DNA from: Rufibacter glacialis
GTDB lineage: Bacteria > Bacteroidota > Bacteroidia > Cytophagales > Hymenobacteraceae
Assembly (NCBI RefSeq): GCF_008271745.1
Contig: NZ_VKKZ01000020.1
Span: 1 to 64,000 of the forward strand
Direction of reading: 5' to 3'
Length of the DNA stretch: 64,000 nt
Shown here: piece by piece, positions 35,460 through 44,687 of the stretch
Position numbering within the stretch: position 1 is the first letter of the stretch
Layout: the number at the start of each line of letters is the position of its first letter
Program-made: the position numbers and the translations under genes
Notes under the pieces: model-generated
Told to the model about the DNA's origin: nothing
Database searches by the model: none
Seen by the model: the letters and a program-made list of their open reading frames with translations, nothing else

Positions 35460-37916
35460 ATGGGCAGAGGTTGGTGGATTGGGCTTATTTTGGTGTTGCT
35501 ACAGGTACCAGCCCTGGCCCAACAGGCGTATGTACAAGGGGTGGTGCAGGATGCCAGACAACAACCTTTGATTGGCGCCACGGTGACCATAGAAGGAAAG
35601 AATATTGCCACAGCTACTGATGCCCGAGGTAGGTTTTCCCTCACCCTGGAGCCTAACGTACGCGTTTGGTTGGTGGTCCGGTACATTGGTTTCCAGACGA
35701 ACCGGGAAGAACTGGAATTACTGCCGCAGGAGAAGCGGTTCCTTACGGTGGAGCTGCAGGAGGAAAAAACGAACCTAACCGAGGTCCGGATTTTGGGCAA
35801 GAACCCCGAAGATACCCGGGAGCAAATCAGCATTACCAAGTTAGATCCCCGGCTCACCCAAACCTTACCGGCCCCGTTCCAGGAATTCAATAAGATTCTC
35901 TTGACCCTGCCTGGGGTGACCAGCAACAATGAACTCTCCTCCAGCTACTCTGTGCGGGGGGGCAATTTTGATGAGAACCTGGTCTATGTGAATGGCATTG
36001 AGGTGTACCGGCCTTTCCTGAACATCAGCGGGCAACAGGAAGGGCTGAGCTTCGTGAACCCAGATCTGGTGGAGGATGTCACCTTTTCTTCCGGCGGTTG
36101 GAAACCGCAATACGGCGATAAACTCTCTTCGGTGTTGGACATCCAGTATCGCCGCCCGAACAAGTTTGCTGCCACCCTTTCAGGTAGCCTTACCGGTGGC
36201 TCTGTGCATACCGAAGGAACCGCAGCGGCCGGGCGTTTTACTTATTTGGTGGGGGCCAGGCATAAGAATGCGGCCTACGTTTTAAACAGCCTGGAAGTAG
36301 AAGGGGATTATCGGCCCAAATTCTCTGATGTGCAGACTTACCTCACTTATGACCTTTCCTCGCAAACCCACCGGGATGCGGGATTGGAGCCTAAAACGCA
36401 GCTGAGTTTCCTGGGTAATATTGCGCAGAACAACTACCAAGTACGCCCTGAGACCCGCGAAACCACCTTCGGTACCGTGAACCAGATGTTGAGGTTACTG
36501 GTAGGGTATGACGGGCAGGAGCAAATGAAGTACACTACCTACCAAGGAGGAGTTCGGCTTCAACATGCCTTCAACGCCAACCTTTCGTCAGAGCTTATTT
36601 ATTCCGGGTTGTACAGCCAGGAGCGGGAATTCCGGGATCTGGAGGCGGGGTACCGGTTCTGTGATGTCATGCCATCCCCTGGCGTTTCCCCCTTTAACCG
36701 CTGCGCCGGAGAGCGGGGTGTAGGAACCCGCTATGAGTACTCCCGGAACAGACTCAAAGCCGCCATGCAACATATGGAAGCCAGAACCACCTGGTCGCCT
36801 ACGGTCCAGAGTCAATTCAGTGCTGGCATAAAAGGCTCCCGGGAGAAAATCTCTGATATACTGCAGGAGTATTCGTTCCAGGATTCTTCCGACTATGTCT
36901 ATAACCTTGGCCAGCTACAATCCCGGCAAGACCTTTCCTCCTGGCGGTTCCAAGGCTTTGCGCAGCATCAATGGGCGGTAGATAGCCTGAAGACGCTTAC
37001 CTATGGGGTGCGCTTCCATTACTGGACGGTGAACCAACAGCTATCGCTGAGTCCCAGAATCCAATATGCCATGCAGTTTTCAAAATTGCCTGATTGGTCT
37101 TTCAAGGTAGCGAGTGGGGTATATGTGCAAGCACCTATTTACCGGGAGTTACGGGATGCCCAGGGCGAATTAGTCAAGGATGTGGCCAACCAAAGATCGT
37201 GGCATTTTATCTCCGGAACAGAATACAGGTTTAAAAAATGGGGCCGACCATTCAAACTCACCGCTGAGGCTTATTATAAGTACCTTCCCTCGGTGATTCC
37301 TTATGAGCTGGACAACATGCGGGTACGCTACTTGCCGCACGTGAACGCCACCGCCTACGCTATGGGGTTAGATGTACGGGTGAACGGTGAATTTATCAAA
37401 GGAGAGGAGTCGTGGTTCAGCCTGGGGCTGCTCAGGACGAGAGAGAACCTGGCAGGGGATTCTGTTATTACCCGTGACCCAAGTACCGGGAAAGTGGTTT
37501 CCAGAACAGAGCGCGGGTACTTGCGCAGGCCCACGGACCAACTCCTCAATTTTGGCGTGTTTTTCCAGGATCACCTCCCAAACCACCCTACCTGGCGTAT
37601 GTACCTGAACATGGTCTTCTCCACCGGGGTACCATTTAGCCCGCCGGGGGATATTAATTTCCGGAGCTCCTTTCCTGGTCAAGACTATAAACGCGTGGAT
37701 ATAGGGTTCTCTAAACTTCTCACGCTCCGGAAAACGGAGGAAGAGAATGGGGTAGGGTTGAAAAGCATTTGGTTAAGCCTGGAGGTGCTGAACCTGATCT
37801 CGGCTAATAATGTGATCTCCTACAACTATGTGAAGGATTATAACAGCATTACCTACGCAGTGCCCAATTATCTTACTGGAAGACTCCTCAACCTGCGGTG
37901 TATCGTGAAGCTGTAA
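35460..37916 (+). CDS. TonB-dependent receptor with N-terminal carboxypeptidase-regulatory-like domain
   Basis: 818 residues, signal peptide WWIGLILVLLQVPALAQ. A CarboxypepD_reg-like beta-sandwich occupies about 22-105 (VQGVVQDARQQPLIGATVTI, GRFSLTL). The plug domain (about 120-235) has LPGVTSNNELSSSYSVRGG and VYVNGIEVYRPF, the standard pattern of Bacteroidota receptors. The rest is a 22-strand-type barrel ending LTGRLLNLRCIVKL. No SusD partner is adjacent, so it is not a typical polysaccharide-utilisation pair. A siderophore, vitamin or peptide substrate is possible but undetermined. The last strand ends in Leu rather than Phe. Confidence 0.92.
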   Translation: MGRGWWIGLILVLLQVPALAQQAYVQGVVQDARQQPLIGATVTIEGKNIATATDARGRFSLTLEPNVRVWLVVRYIGFQTNREELELLPQEKRFLTVELQEEKTNLTEVRILGKNPEDTREQISITKLDPRLTQTLPAPFQEFNKILLTLPGVTSNNELSSSYSVRGGNFDENLVYVNGIEVYRPFLNISGQQEGLSFVNPDLVEDVTFSSGGWKPQYGDKLSSVLDIQYRRPNKFAATLSGSLTGGSVHTEGTAAAGRFTYLVGARHKNAAYVLNSLEVEGDYRPKFSDVQTYLTYDLSSQTHRDAGLEPKTQLSFLGNIAQNNYQVRPETRETTFGTVNQMLRLLVGYDGQEQMKYTTYQGGVRLQHAFNANLSSELIYSGLYSQEREFRDLEAGYRFCDVMPSPGVSPFNRCAGERGVGTRYEYSRNRLKAAMQHMEARTTWSPTVQSQFSAGIKGSREKISDILQEYSFQDSSDYVYNLGQLQSRQDLSSWRFQGFAQHQWAVDSLKTLTYGVRFHYWTVNQQLSLSPRIQYAMQFSKLPDWSFKVASGVYVQAPIYRELRDAQGELVKDVANQRSWHFISGTEYRFKKWGRPFKLTAEAYYKYLPSVIPYELDNMRVRYLPHVNATAYAMGLDVRVNGEFIKGEESWFSLGLLRTRENLAGDSVITRDPSTGKVVSRTERGYLRRPTDQLLNFGVFFQDHLPNHPTWRMYLNMVFSTGVPFSPPGDINFRSSFPGQDYKRVDIGFSKLLTLRKTEEENGVGLKSIWLSLEVLNLISANNVISYNYVKDYNSITYAVPNYLTGRLLNLRCIVKL

Positions 37917-38003
37917 AGGGGTTGTTTTTAGAAAAGGCCTCTGAAACAAATCAAATTCCAGCTATTACCTTTTAGGTGTAAGTATAGTGAGTAACCATTA
38001 CCA

Positions 38004-38041
38004 AACAGAAAGGCCACCCCAATAGGAGTGGCCTTTCTGTT
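38004..38041. terminator. Bidirectional terminator between convergent genes
   Basis: AACAGAAAGGCCAC / GTGGCCTTTCTGTT, a 14-bp perfect stem plus CC/GG, with a short loop. Confidence 0.75.
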
Positions 38042-38059
38042 AACCCAAAAGCAGGCAGA

Positions 38060-38932
38060 TCAATTACCTGCAAAGCGTTTCTCTTTCCAAAGCACGGCGG
38101 CGTCTTCTATCTCAGTGGCGTAGGGTTGATAGGCCTCTTGCGACTTTTTCCCTAGCTTCTGCGCCTTTTTGTTCAGTTCCAGAGCTTCCGCATACTCATT
38201 TTTTTGGGCCAGGAGCTTTGCCTTGAGAAAGGTATTGTAGAAATTCTCCTCCAGGGAAATGGATTTATTCACCCATTCCAGGGCTTGCTCATGGTCGGCG
38301 TTCTGCTGGATCAGGTAATTGACCGCCTGAGCGTAAGCATTCCAATCCTTGGGTGAAGCAGAGGACAAAGTTTGCCGCAGAAGGTTCATGGTCTGTTTAT
38401 GGGAATCTACCCGAATGGGTACCCTAACTTGTTTGTTGGCCCAGTTTAAGGTCAGGAAACCACTGGTAGGCGTAATGTCTTGAACCGTGTATTGAAAGGT
38501 TTCATGGAAAGCCGCGGGCTGGGCTCCATAGGGCAACCTCACCTGGTCTTGTTTGGGATCATACCCCTCGGTGCCCCAAAGGCCCTTCTGCTTGCTCAGG
38601 ATAAACGTCCAATTAACAGAATCTGCGGGTAAAAAATAGAGGGTGTAAGTGCCTGCCGGAATGTTCTCCTGCGAGATCCGCACGTCGGTGCTGAAGGTAA
38701 TGGTGGTAGCCTCATTCGCACCCGCGCGCCACACCTGGCCATAAGGCACAAGTTTCCCGAATACCTCTCTGCCTTTCACTCCTGGGGCCCCATAATTGAT
38801 GGTGACATCGGTCACGCCTATGGTGTATTTTAAGATGGCCCGGGGGCTGGGTTGGGGAAGCTTTAAAACCGTTTGGGAGAACCCGGAGAAAGAAAGAAGG
38901 AGCAAGAAAGAGAAAAGCGTGAATTTTGCCAT
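38060..38932 (-). CDS. DUF2911 domain protein, secreted
   Basis: 290 residues, signal peptide MAKFTLFSFLLLLSFSGFSQ. The DUF2911 core (about 25-190) is recognised from LPQPSPRAILKYTIGVTDVTINYGAPGVKGREVFG and VPYGQVWRAGANEATTITFSTDV, then GTYTLYFLPADSVNWTFILSK. The C-terminal part (about 195-290) is helical and TPR-like (QNADHEQALEWVNKSISLEE; LLAQKNEYAEALELNKKAQKLG). The function of DUF2911 is unknown; it is common in Bacteroidota and probably periplasmic. Single gene, convergent with the TonB receptor. Confidence 0.85.
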   Translation of the reverse strand: MAKFTLFSFLLLLSFSGFSQTVLKLPQPSPRAILKYTIGVTDVTINYGAPGVKGREVFGKLVPYGQVWRAGANEATTITFSTDVRISQENIPAGTYTLYFLPADSVNWTFILSKQKGLWGTEGYDPKQDQVRLPYGAQPAAFHETFQYTVQDITPTSGFLTLNWANKQVRVPIRVDSHKQTMNLLRQTLSSASPKDWNAYAQAVNYLIQQNADHEQALEWVNKSISLEENFYNTFLKAKLLAQKNEYAEALELNKKAQKLGKKSQEAYQPYATEIEDAAVLWKEKRFAGN

Positions 38933-39097
38933 AGAAGATCAATTAACGAAGGGGATTCTACAAAGGAATCCTATTGCAACACCAGGGGCAAAGAAAATAC
39001 CATGCCATACAATTTGGTCTTTTTGCTTATTTTATAGGATAAAACAAATAACGAAGTAAAACAGAAACAAAACAAATCAAAAAGAGTTAAAATCTTG

Positions 39098-39127
39098 TTT
39101 GATAATTAAGAGAACGTACTACCTTTG
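39098..39127 (+). promoter_or_regulatory. Sigma-ABfr-type promoter of the histidine operon
   Basis: TTTG (39098-39101), an 18-nt spacer and TACCTTTG (39120-39127). The predicted start lies only a few bases before the leader-peptide ATG at 39137. Confidence 0.8.
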
Positions 39128-39136
39128 GCCTACATT

Positions 39137-39226
39137 ATGAGCAGCACCAACAAAAATACTCTCCTCTCTCTCGCCGCCACCGCGGTGCACGGGGTGCATT
39201 GTGCTCATTTCCATCATTCCTCTTAG
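39137..39226 (+). CDS. Histidine-rich leader peptide of the his operon
   Basis: 29 codons followed by TAG. The second half reads AVHGVHCAHFHHSS: five histidines within ten codons (residues 18-27), far above chance and just upstream of hisG. The known logic of such peptides is that ribosomes stall at His codons when charged tRNA-His is scarce and thereby change the folding of the leader RNA. The ATG lies about 10 nt after the -7 element, so the mRNA is almost leaderless. It is not in frame with hisG. The stop codon sits in the loop of a 7-bp hairpin (39216-39233). The coding potential and His cluster are seen; the regulatory role is inferred by analogy with hisL. Confidence 0.75.
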   Translation: MSSTNKNTLLSLAATAVHGVHCAHFHHSS

Positions 39227-39324
39227 GAGGAATACTACTACCATATCGTCCATTCTGGGGCTGGGCTCCATTTAACCCTTCGCTATTCTGTTAAGATGCA
39301 GCGGACTGGTTCTATCTTTGTTTT
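39216..39324 (+). promoter_or_regulatory. Candidate attenuator of the his operon
   Basis: Three elements: a 7-bp hairpin ATTCCTC-TTAG-GAGGAAT over the leader stop; a possible hairpin TTTAAC (39271-39276) / GTTAAG (39290-39295); and an alternative AACC (39274-39277) + CGCT / AGCG + GGTT (39308-39311) hairpin followed by the U-rich CTATCTTTGTTTT. The last two share bases and exclude each other, as expected of antiterminator and terminator. The stems are short, so this is tentative. Confidence 0.45.
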
Positions 39325-39354
39325 CACACAACACGCTTCACAGCATTATCCTAC

Positions 39355-40206
39355 ATGATTCGGCTAGCCATCCAAAAATCAGGTCGCTTATCAGACGACT
39401 CCCTCAAGCTTATCCGTGAGTGCGGTATTTCCTTTATCAGCACTACCTCTAAATTAAAGACCGAAGCCACCAACTTTCCCCTTGAAATCCTGTTCCTGCG
39501 CGACGACGACATTCCGGGCTATGTGGCTGACGGGGTGGCCGACATTGGGATTGTGGGCCAGAACGTGCTGGTGGAAGAGGGCCTGCAGCGGTTGACGGTG
39601 AAGAACCTGGGTTTTAGCAAATGCCGGCTGTCTCTGGCCGTCTCTAAGGGAGATACCTACCCTGATGTTTCTTCTTTACAAGGCAAAAGCATTGCCACCT
39701 CTTACCCTAACCTGCTCCAGGAATTCCTGACTTCCAAAGGGGTGACCGCCGATATTCATACCATTAGCGGCTCTGTAGAGATAGCGCCCAGTATAGGCTT
39801 AGCGGATGCGGTGTGTGACATTGTCTCTTCAGGCTCTACGCTCATCAGCAACGGCCTGCGCGAGGTGGAGACGGTCTTCAAATCTGAAGCAGTCCTGATC
39901 GCGAACCAGAACTTGGGGCAGGAGAAGAACCGGTTGTTGCAACAACTTTTGTTCCGCATGGAAGCGGTGCAGAAAGCCCAGAAATCAAAATACGTGGTGT
40001 TGAACGCCCCTAACTCCGCCATTCCGCAGATTAAGCCGCTGTTGCCGGGTATCAAATCACCCACTATCATTCCGCTGGCTACGGAAGGCTGGAGCTCGCT
40101 GCACTCGGTGGTAAATGAAGACGATTTCTGGGACATCATCCAGAAATTGAAAGAAGCCGGCGCCGAAGGTATTCTGGTGGTTCCCATTGAAAAGATGATC
40201 AGCTAA
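39355..40206 (+). CDS. hisG: ATP phosphoribosyltransferase, long form
   Basis: 283 residues; first step of histidine synthesis, joining ATP and PRPP. Begins IRLAIQKSGRLSDDSLKLI. The two periplasmic-binding-like lobes follow, with the PRPP-binding stretch SGSVEIAPSIGLADAVCDIVSSGSTL (about 143-168) typical of HisG. The C-terminal ACT-like domain (about 210-283) carries the histidine feedback site, so this is the hexameric long form that does not need HisZ. First gene of a complete operon; hisD starts 2 nt after the stop. Confidence 0.96.
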   Translation: MIRLAIQKSGRLSDDSLKLIRECGISFISTTSKLKTEATNFPLEILFLRDDDIPGYVADGVADIGIVGQNVLVEEGLQRLTVKNLGFSKCRLSLAVSKGDTYPDVSSLQGKSIATSYPNLLQEFLTSKGVTADIHTISGSVEIAPSIGLADAVCDIVSSGSTLISNGLREVETVFKSEAVLIANQNLGQEKNRLLQQLLFRMEAVQKAQKSKYVVLNAPNSAIPQIKPLLPGIKSPTIIPLATEGWSSLHSVVNEDDFWDIIQKLKEAGAEGILVVPIEKMIS

Positions 40207-40207
40207 G

Positions 40208-41494
40208 ATGAGAACGTACCTATATCCAGCGCAGGCGGAATGGGCCGCCCTCACTCAGCGCCCGGTGCAGAAACTGGATCAACTGCGGGCGGGCGTGCAA
40301 CAGACCTTTGACCTGATACAACAGCGCGGCGATGCTGCTTTAATTGAATTAGCTGCCAAATTTGACAAAGCCACCCTTTCCAGCGTGTGGGTGACCCCAG
40401 AAGAAGTAGCCGCTGCTGTACCAAAAGTTACGGAAGAATTGAAGTCGGCTATTGAATTAGCGTACAACAATATACGCCAGTTCCATGAAGCGCAGCATGA
40501 ACCAGTGCTGCAGGTGGAAACCATGCCTGGTGTAACTTGCTGGCGAAAATCAGTAGGTATCCAAAAAGTAGGTTTGTACATACCGGGTGGTTCAGCGCCT
40601 TTGTTCTCTACCTTGCTTATGCTGGGAATACCGGCCCAGATTGCCGGTTGCCGTGACATCATCCTGGCCACTCCACCCAGCGCCGACGGTTCTATCAATG
40701 CCACCATCCTCTACACCGCCCACAGATTAGGCATCACCCGCATCTTGAAGGCCGGTGGCGCCCAGGCCGTGGCCGCTTTAGCCTTCGGCACGGAGACGGT
40801 GCCGGCAGTAGACAAGATTTTTGGGCCCGGCAACCAGTACGTGACCGCCGCCAAGCAGATGGTGACGCAAGTAGGCGTGGCTATTGACATGCCAGCCGGT
40901 CCGTCAGAGGTATTGGTCATCGCAGATGATTCCGCTGATCCGGCCTTCGTGGCAGCTGACTTACTTTCCCAGGCCGAACATGGTCCGGATTCACAGGTTG
41001 TTTTGGTCACTGTTTCAGAAAACCAGCTCCAAAAGGTACAGGCCGCAGTGGCCGAACAGGTGGCCCAACTTCCAAGGCAGGCCGTAGCGGAACAAGCCCT
41101 GGACAACAGCATCGGGGTAGTGGTGGACTCCTTGGAAGAGGCCTTGGCTTTCTCTAATCTTTATGCCCCAGAGCACTTAATCCTTTCGGTGGCGCAGCCT
41201 GAAGCCCTGGCCGAGCAGGTAACACAGGCTGGTTCGGTCTTCATGGGCCACTTTAGCCCAGAAAGTGTAGGCGATTATGCCTCAGGTACCAACCACACCT
41301 TGCCCACCAACGGATACGCCCGAAATTACAGCGGCGTCTCCCTGGACAGCTTCGTGAAGAAAATCACCTTCCAGCACCTCACCCGCGCAGGGTTGGAGCG
41401 CATCGGCCCCGCCGTAGAAATCATGGCAGAAGCCGAAGGATTGCATGCCCACAAGCATGCAGTAACGCTTAGGCTTGGTAAAATTAGAAGATGA
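40208..41494 (+). CDS. hisD: Histidinol dehydrogenase
   Basis: 428 residues. Zinc enzyme oxidising L-histidinol to histidine in two NAD-dependent steps (last steps of the pathway). Visible are PGGSAPLFSTLLML and KAGGAQAVAALAFGTETV. Next is the signature DMPAGPSEVLVIADDSADPAFVAADLLSQAEHGPDSQ (about 228-264), with the zinc and catalytic Glu/His residues. Further motifs are YAPEHLIL and TNHTLPTNGYARNYSGVS. Typical length. hisC follows after a 152-nt repeat-containing gap. Confidence 0.97.
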   Translation: MRTYLYPAQAEWAALTQRPVQKLDQLRAGVQQTFDLIQQRGDAALIELAAKFDKATLSSVWVTPEEVAAAVPKVTEELKSAIELAYNNIRQFHEAQHEPVLQVETMPGVTCWRKSVGIQKVGLYIPGGSAPLFSTLLMLGIPAQIAGCRDIILATPPSADGSINATILYTAHRLGITRILKAGGAQAVAALAFGTETVPAVDKIFGPGNQYVTAAKQMVTQVGVAIDMPAGPSEVLVIADDSADPAFVAADLLSQAEHGPDSQVVLVTVSENQLQKVQAAVAEQVAQLPRQAVAEQALDNSIGVVVDSLEEALAFSNLYAPEHLILSVAQPEALAEQVTQAGSVFMGHFSPESVGDYASGTNHTLPTNGYARNYSGVSLDSFVKKITFQHLTRAGLERIGPAVEIMAEAEGLHAHKHAVTLRLGKIRR

Positions 41495-41646
41495 GAAGAT
41501 GTGAAAATTTGGAAATGAATTCTCACAGGAAGGGTTACTGCTTTATTATAGATGAACGAATGGATTTGGAGGAAAAATAAAAGATAAATCATCTTCAAAT
41601 CTCCTAATTTCCAAATCCCCAAATCTTTATCTCCAAATTTGATAAA
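41488..41646. repeat. Low-complexity inverted repeats between hisD and hisC
   Basis: The left part (AGATGAGAAGATGTGAAAATT, from 41489) and the right part (41588-41637, CATCTTCAAATCTCC then AATTTCCAAATCCCC) carry the same GATTTGNAGATG-type unit in opposite orientation, with an unrelated centre. Confidence 0.7.
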
Positions 41647-42714
41647 ATGTTTTCCATAGAGACTTTCATCCGCCCGCACTTGTTATCGCTGAAGCCATAT
41701 TCTTCGGCGCGCGATGAGTTTGAGGGCGAAGCCAGCGTCTACCTGGACGCGAACGAGAACAACTTGGGCAGCCTGGCCGGAGGCACCGACTATAACCGCT
41801 ACCCAGACCCCTACCAGAAAACCATCAAGGAAAAGCTGAGCAAGCTGAAAGGGGTGAAACCCGAGCAAATCTTCATTGGAAACGGATCAGACGAGGCCAT
41901 TGACCTGTTGGTGCGTCTGGTCTGCGAACCGGGTCGTGACGAGGTGCTGTTGTTGCCGCCTACCTACGGCATGTATGAGGTGAGCGCGAACATCCACAAC
42001 ATTGGTATTCAGCGCGTGCCGCTCGACGAGCATTTTCAGCCTGTTTTTGAGAAAATAACTGCTGAACAGACGGAGCAGACCAAAATCCTTTTCCTCTGTT
42101 CGCCCAATAACCCTACCGGTAATATTTTAGAACCTGCCACCGTAGAGAAATTGATCACCTCCTTTAACGGTTTGGTGGTGGTAGATGAGGCCTATATCGA
42201 TTTCACCCAATCCCCCAGTTGGAGTACCAGATTAGAGGAATTCCCTAACCTGGTGGTGCTGCAAACGCTGTCAAAGGCTTGGGGCATGGCGGGACTTCGC
42301 TTGGGAATGGCCTTCGGCTCACCGGAGATCATTGGGTACCTGAACAAGATTAAGCCGCCTTACAACATCAACGCCGTGACGCAGGAGTTGGTAAGCGCCG
42401 CCTTAGATAAAACCGCCCAACTGCACGACATGCTGGCAGTTATCAAAAATGAGCGAGACCGGTTGGTGGAAGCCTTTGCAGCTTTTCCGCTGATTGAGAA
42501 AGTATTTCCCTCTGATGCTAACTTCGTGCTGGTGCAAGTGCCTAACGCGAATGCCTTGTATGGGTATCTGCTGGAACGAGGTGTAGTGGTTAGAAACCGA
42601 TCCACCCAACCCGGTTGCGCCAACTGTCTCCGGATCACCATTGGTACGCCTGCGGAGAATGACCATTTGCTGGAAGCCCTTCAAACTTATGCTGCTCAGG
42701 CTACAGCTGTATAA
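41647..42714 (+). CDS. hisC: Histidinol-phosphate aminotransferase
   Basis: 355 residues, PLP fold type I, converting imidazole-acetol phosphate to histidinol phosphate with glutamate as amino donor. YLDANENNLGSLAGGTDYNRYPDP near the start, IGNGSDEAIDLLVRLVCEPG, LCSPNNPTGN, VVVDEAYIDFTQSPSW and the Schiff-base lysine in LQTLSKAWGMAGLRLGMAFG are all as in HisC. The C-terminal VRNRSTQPGCANCLRITIGTPAEN is typical of the Bacteroidota group. Complete. Confidence 0.96.
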   Translation: MFSIETFIRPHLLSLKPYSSARDEFEGEASVYLDANENNLGSLAGGTDYNRYPDPYQKTIKEKLSKLKGVKPEQIFIGNGSDEAIDLLVRLVCEPGRDEVLLLPPTYGMYEVSANIHNIGIQRVPLDEHFQPVFEKITAEQTEQTKILFLCSPNNPTGNILEPATVEKLITSFNGLVVVDEAYIDFTQSPSWSTRLEEFPNLVVLQTLSKAWGMAGLRLGMAFGSPEIIGYLNKIKPPYNINAVTQELVSAALDKTAQLHDMLAVIKNERDRLVEAFAAFPLIEKVFPSDANFVLVQVPNANALYGYLLERGVVVRNRSTQPGCANCLRITIGTPAENDHLLEALQTYAAQATAV

Positions 42715-43009
42715 CCGCGTTTGGTGCCCATTATTTCAGAAAGGCGCCAGAAACAGGGCCGGAAAGTAAAGGTACTGAAAGACTAGCCCGTACTTGCGCG
42801 ATTCTCAAGACTGGTGCTTATTAAAATTGGGTAGTTTCTGACTTACCTCGCGCGTCTGAGAAAAGGAAAAGGGAAAACAGGCGGTTTTTAGAAAACTGCC
42901 TTCAAATAAAGAACACCTAGGCGCAAGCTGATGCTTTACACCTAGAAATAACAGAAAAAACAAAATACTGTCGTGTTGTTAGCAACACGAAACCTGCTAC
43001 TAACAAACC
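42715..43009. other. hisC-hisB intergenic region with hairpins
   Basis: 295 nt without a gene. It holds GGCGGTTTT-TAG-AAAACTGCC (about 42880-42900) and, just before hisB, a perfect 7-bp hairpin CGTGTTG-TTAG-CAACACG (42972-42989). Neither has a proper T-tract. There is no clear promoter. Confidence 0.55.
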
Positions 43010-44104
43010 ATGAAAAAAGTCTTATTCATTGACCGCGACGGCACCATCTTGCTGGAGCCGCCCACCGATTACCAGGTGGATTCTTTTGAGAAATTCTCCT
43101 TTTACCCCAAATTGATTCGGAACCTCTACAAGATGTACACCGAATTGGATTACGAGTTTGTGATGGTCACAAACCAGGACGGCCTCGGCACTGATTCTTA
43201 CCCTGAAGACACTTTTTGGCCTTATCAAAACAAGATGTTGGAAATATTGGCCGGCGAAGGAATAGAGTTTTCGCACATCCACATTGACCGCAGCTTTGAA
43301 CACGAGAACAGCCCCAACCGCAAGCCCCGTCTGGGAATGTTAAACCAATATCTCACCGGCGACTATGACCTGGCCAATTCCTATGTGATCGGGGACCGGC
43401 TCACCGATGTGCAGATGGCCCAAAACCTTGGAGCCAAAAGTATCTTGTTACAACCGGAAGCGCACCCTGAGGCCACCTTCACCAGCACTGACTGGGACGA
43501 GATCTATAGCTTCCTGCGGTTGCCCGCCCGCAAAGCCACCATCCAGCGCAACACCAATGAGACGCAGATCAGCGTGGAGATTAATCTGGACGGGGAAGGC
43601 AAATCAGACATGCAGACCGGATTAGGTTTCTTTGACCACATGCTGGATCAATTGGCCCGCCATTCAGGGGTAGACATGCGCATCCAGGTGAAAGGCGACC
43701 TGCACATTGACGAGCACCATACTATTGAAGACACCGCCTTGGCCCTGGGGGAAGCCTTCGCCCAAGCCATCGGGGACAAGCGCGGCATCAGCCGGTATGG
43801 CTTCCTGCTGCCCATGGATGATGCCCTGGTGCATGCCGCCATTGACTTCTCCGGCCGGCCCTGGCTGGTGTGGGACGCCAAATTCAGTCGCGAGAAGATA
43901 GGGGATATGCCCACCGAGATGTTCATGCACTTCTTTAAGTCGTTCTCAGACACGTCCAAATCCAACCTCAATATCAAAGCTGAGGGCGAGAACGAGCACC
44001 ACAAGATTGAGGCTATTTACAAAGCCGTGGCTAAAGCCATGAAGATGGCGCTGGTGCGCGACGTGAACAAAATGGAGATTCCCAGCACCAAAGGCATCTT
44101 ATAA
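43010..44104 (+). CDS. hisB: Bifunctional histidinol-phosphatase / imidazoleglycerol-phosphate dehydratase
   Basis: 364 residues; a fusion as in E. coli HisB. The N-terminal HAD phosphatase (1-165) begins [17 protein letters not shown] (the two catalytic Asp in DRDGT) and has [20 protein letters not shown]. The C-terminal dehydratase (about 175-364) carries the duplicated metal motifs [14 protein letters not shown] and [17 protein letters not shown], and later [15 protein letters not shown]. It thus catalyses two non-consecutive steps. The stop overlaps the hisH ATG. Confidence 0.97.
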   Translation: MKKVLFIDRDGTILLEPPTDYQVDSFEKFSFYPKLIRNLYKMYTELDYEFVMVTNQDGLGTDSYPEDTFWPYQNKMLEILAGEGIEFSHIHIDRSFEHENSPNRKPRLGMLNQYLTGDYDLANSYVIGDRLTDVQMAQNLGAKSILLQPEAHPEATFTSTDWDEIYSFLRLPARKATIQRNTNETQISVEINLDGEGKSDMQTGLGFFDHMLDQLARHSGVDMRIQVKGDLHIDEHHTIEDTALALGEAFAQAIGDKRGISRYGFLLPMDDALVHAAIDFSGRPWLVWDAKFSREKIGDMPTEMFMHFFKSFSDTSKSNLNIKAEGENEHHKIEAIYKAVAKAMKMALVRDVNKMEIPSTKGIL

Positions 44105-44685
44105 TGAAAACCGTTATTGTTGATTATAAAGCCGGCAATGTGCAGAGCGTCCTTTTCGCGCTGGAGCGGCTGGGGGTGCAGGCCACTGTCTCGGCAAACG
44201 CCGAAGAAATCCAAAGTGCGGACAAAGTGATTTTCCCGGGTGTGGGAGAGGCATCCTCGGCTATGCGTGCGCTCAAAGCCCACCACCTGGACCAGTTGCT
44301 GCCCACCTTGACGCAGCCTTTTTTAGGCGTATGCCTGGGCATGCAACTGCTCTGTCAGCACTCTGAAGAAGGCGATACTGATATGTTAGGTATTATTCCC
44401 GTGCAGGTGAAAAGGTTTGAAGTAGCCATGAAAGTGCCGCACATGGGCTGGAACAACCTGCACCACCTTAAGGGTGATTTATTCACTGGTATCAAGGATG
44501 ATGAGTACGCGTACTTCGTGCATAGCTTTTACGCGCCGGTTACCGAATATACCATTGCCCAAAGCTCTTACCCAGAGCCCTTCAGTGCCGCCCTGCAGTA
44601 CAAAAACTTCTACGCGGTCCAGTTTCACACCGAGAAAAGCGGGGCCCCGGGCGCGCAGATTCTCCAGAACTTCCTAAACCTGTAA
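44104..44685 (+). CDS. hisH: Imidazole glycerol phosphate synthase, glutaminase subunit
   Basis: 193 residues, class I glutamine amidotransferase. The nucleophile Cys is in PFLGVCLGMQLLCQHS (about 72-87), and the His/Glu of the triad are in AVQFHTEKSGAPG. VIFPGVGEASSAMRAL and VPHMGWNNL are HisH-specific. It supplies ammonia to HisF through the barrel tunnel. Its start overlaps the hisB stop by one base, and hisA follows after 2 nt. Confidence 0.97.
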   Translation: MKTVIVDYKAGNVQSVLFALERLGVQATVSANAEEIQSADKVIFPGVGEASSAMRALKAHHLDQLLPTLTQPFLGVCLGMQLLCQHSEEGDTDMLGIIPVQVKRFEVAMKVPHMGWNNLHHLKGDLFTGIKDDEYAYFVHSFYAPVTEYTIAQSSYPEPFSAALQYKNFYAVQFHTEKSGAPGAQILQNFLNL

Positions 44686-44687
44686 GC

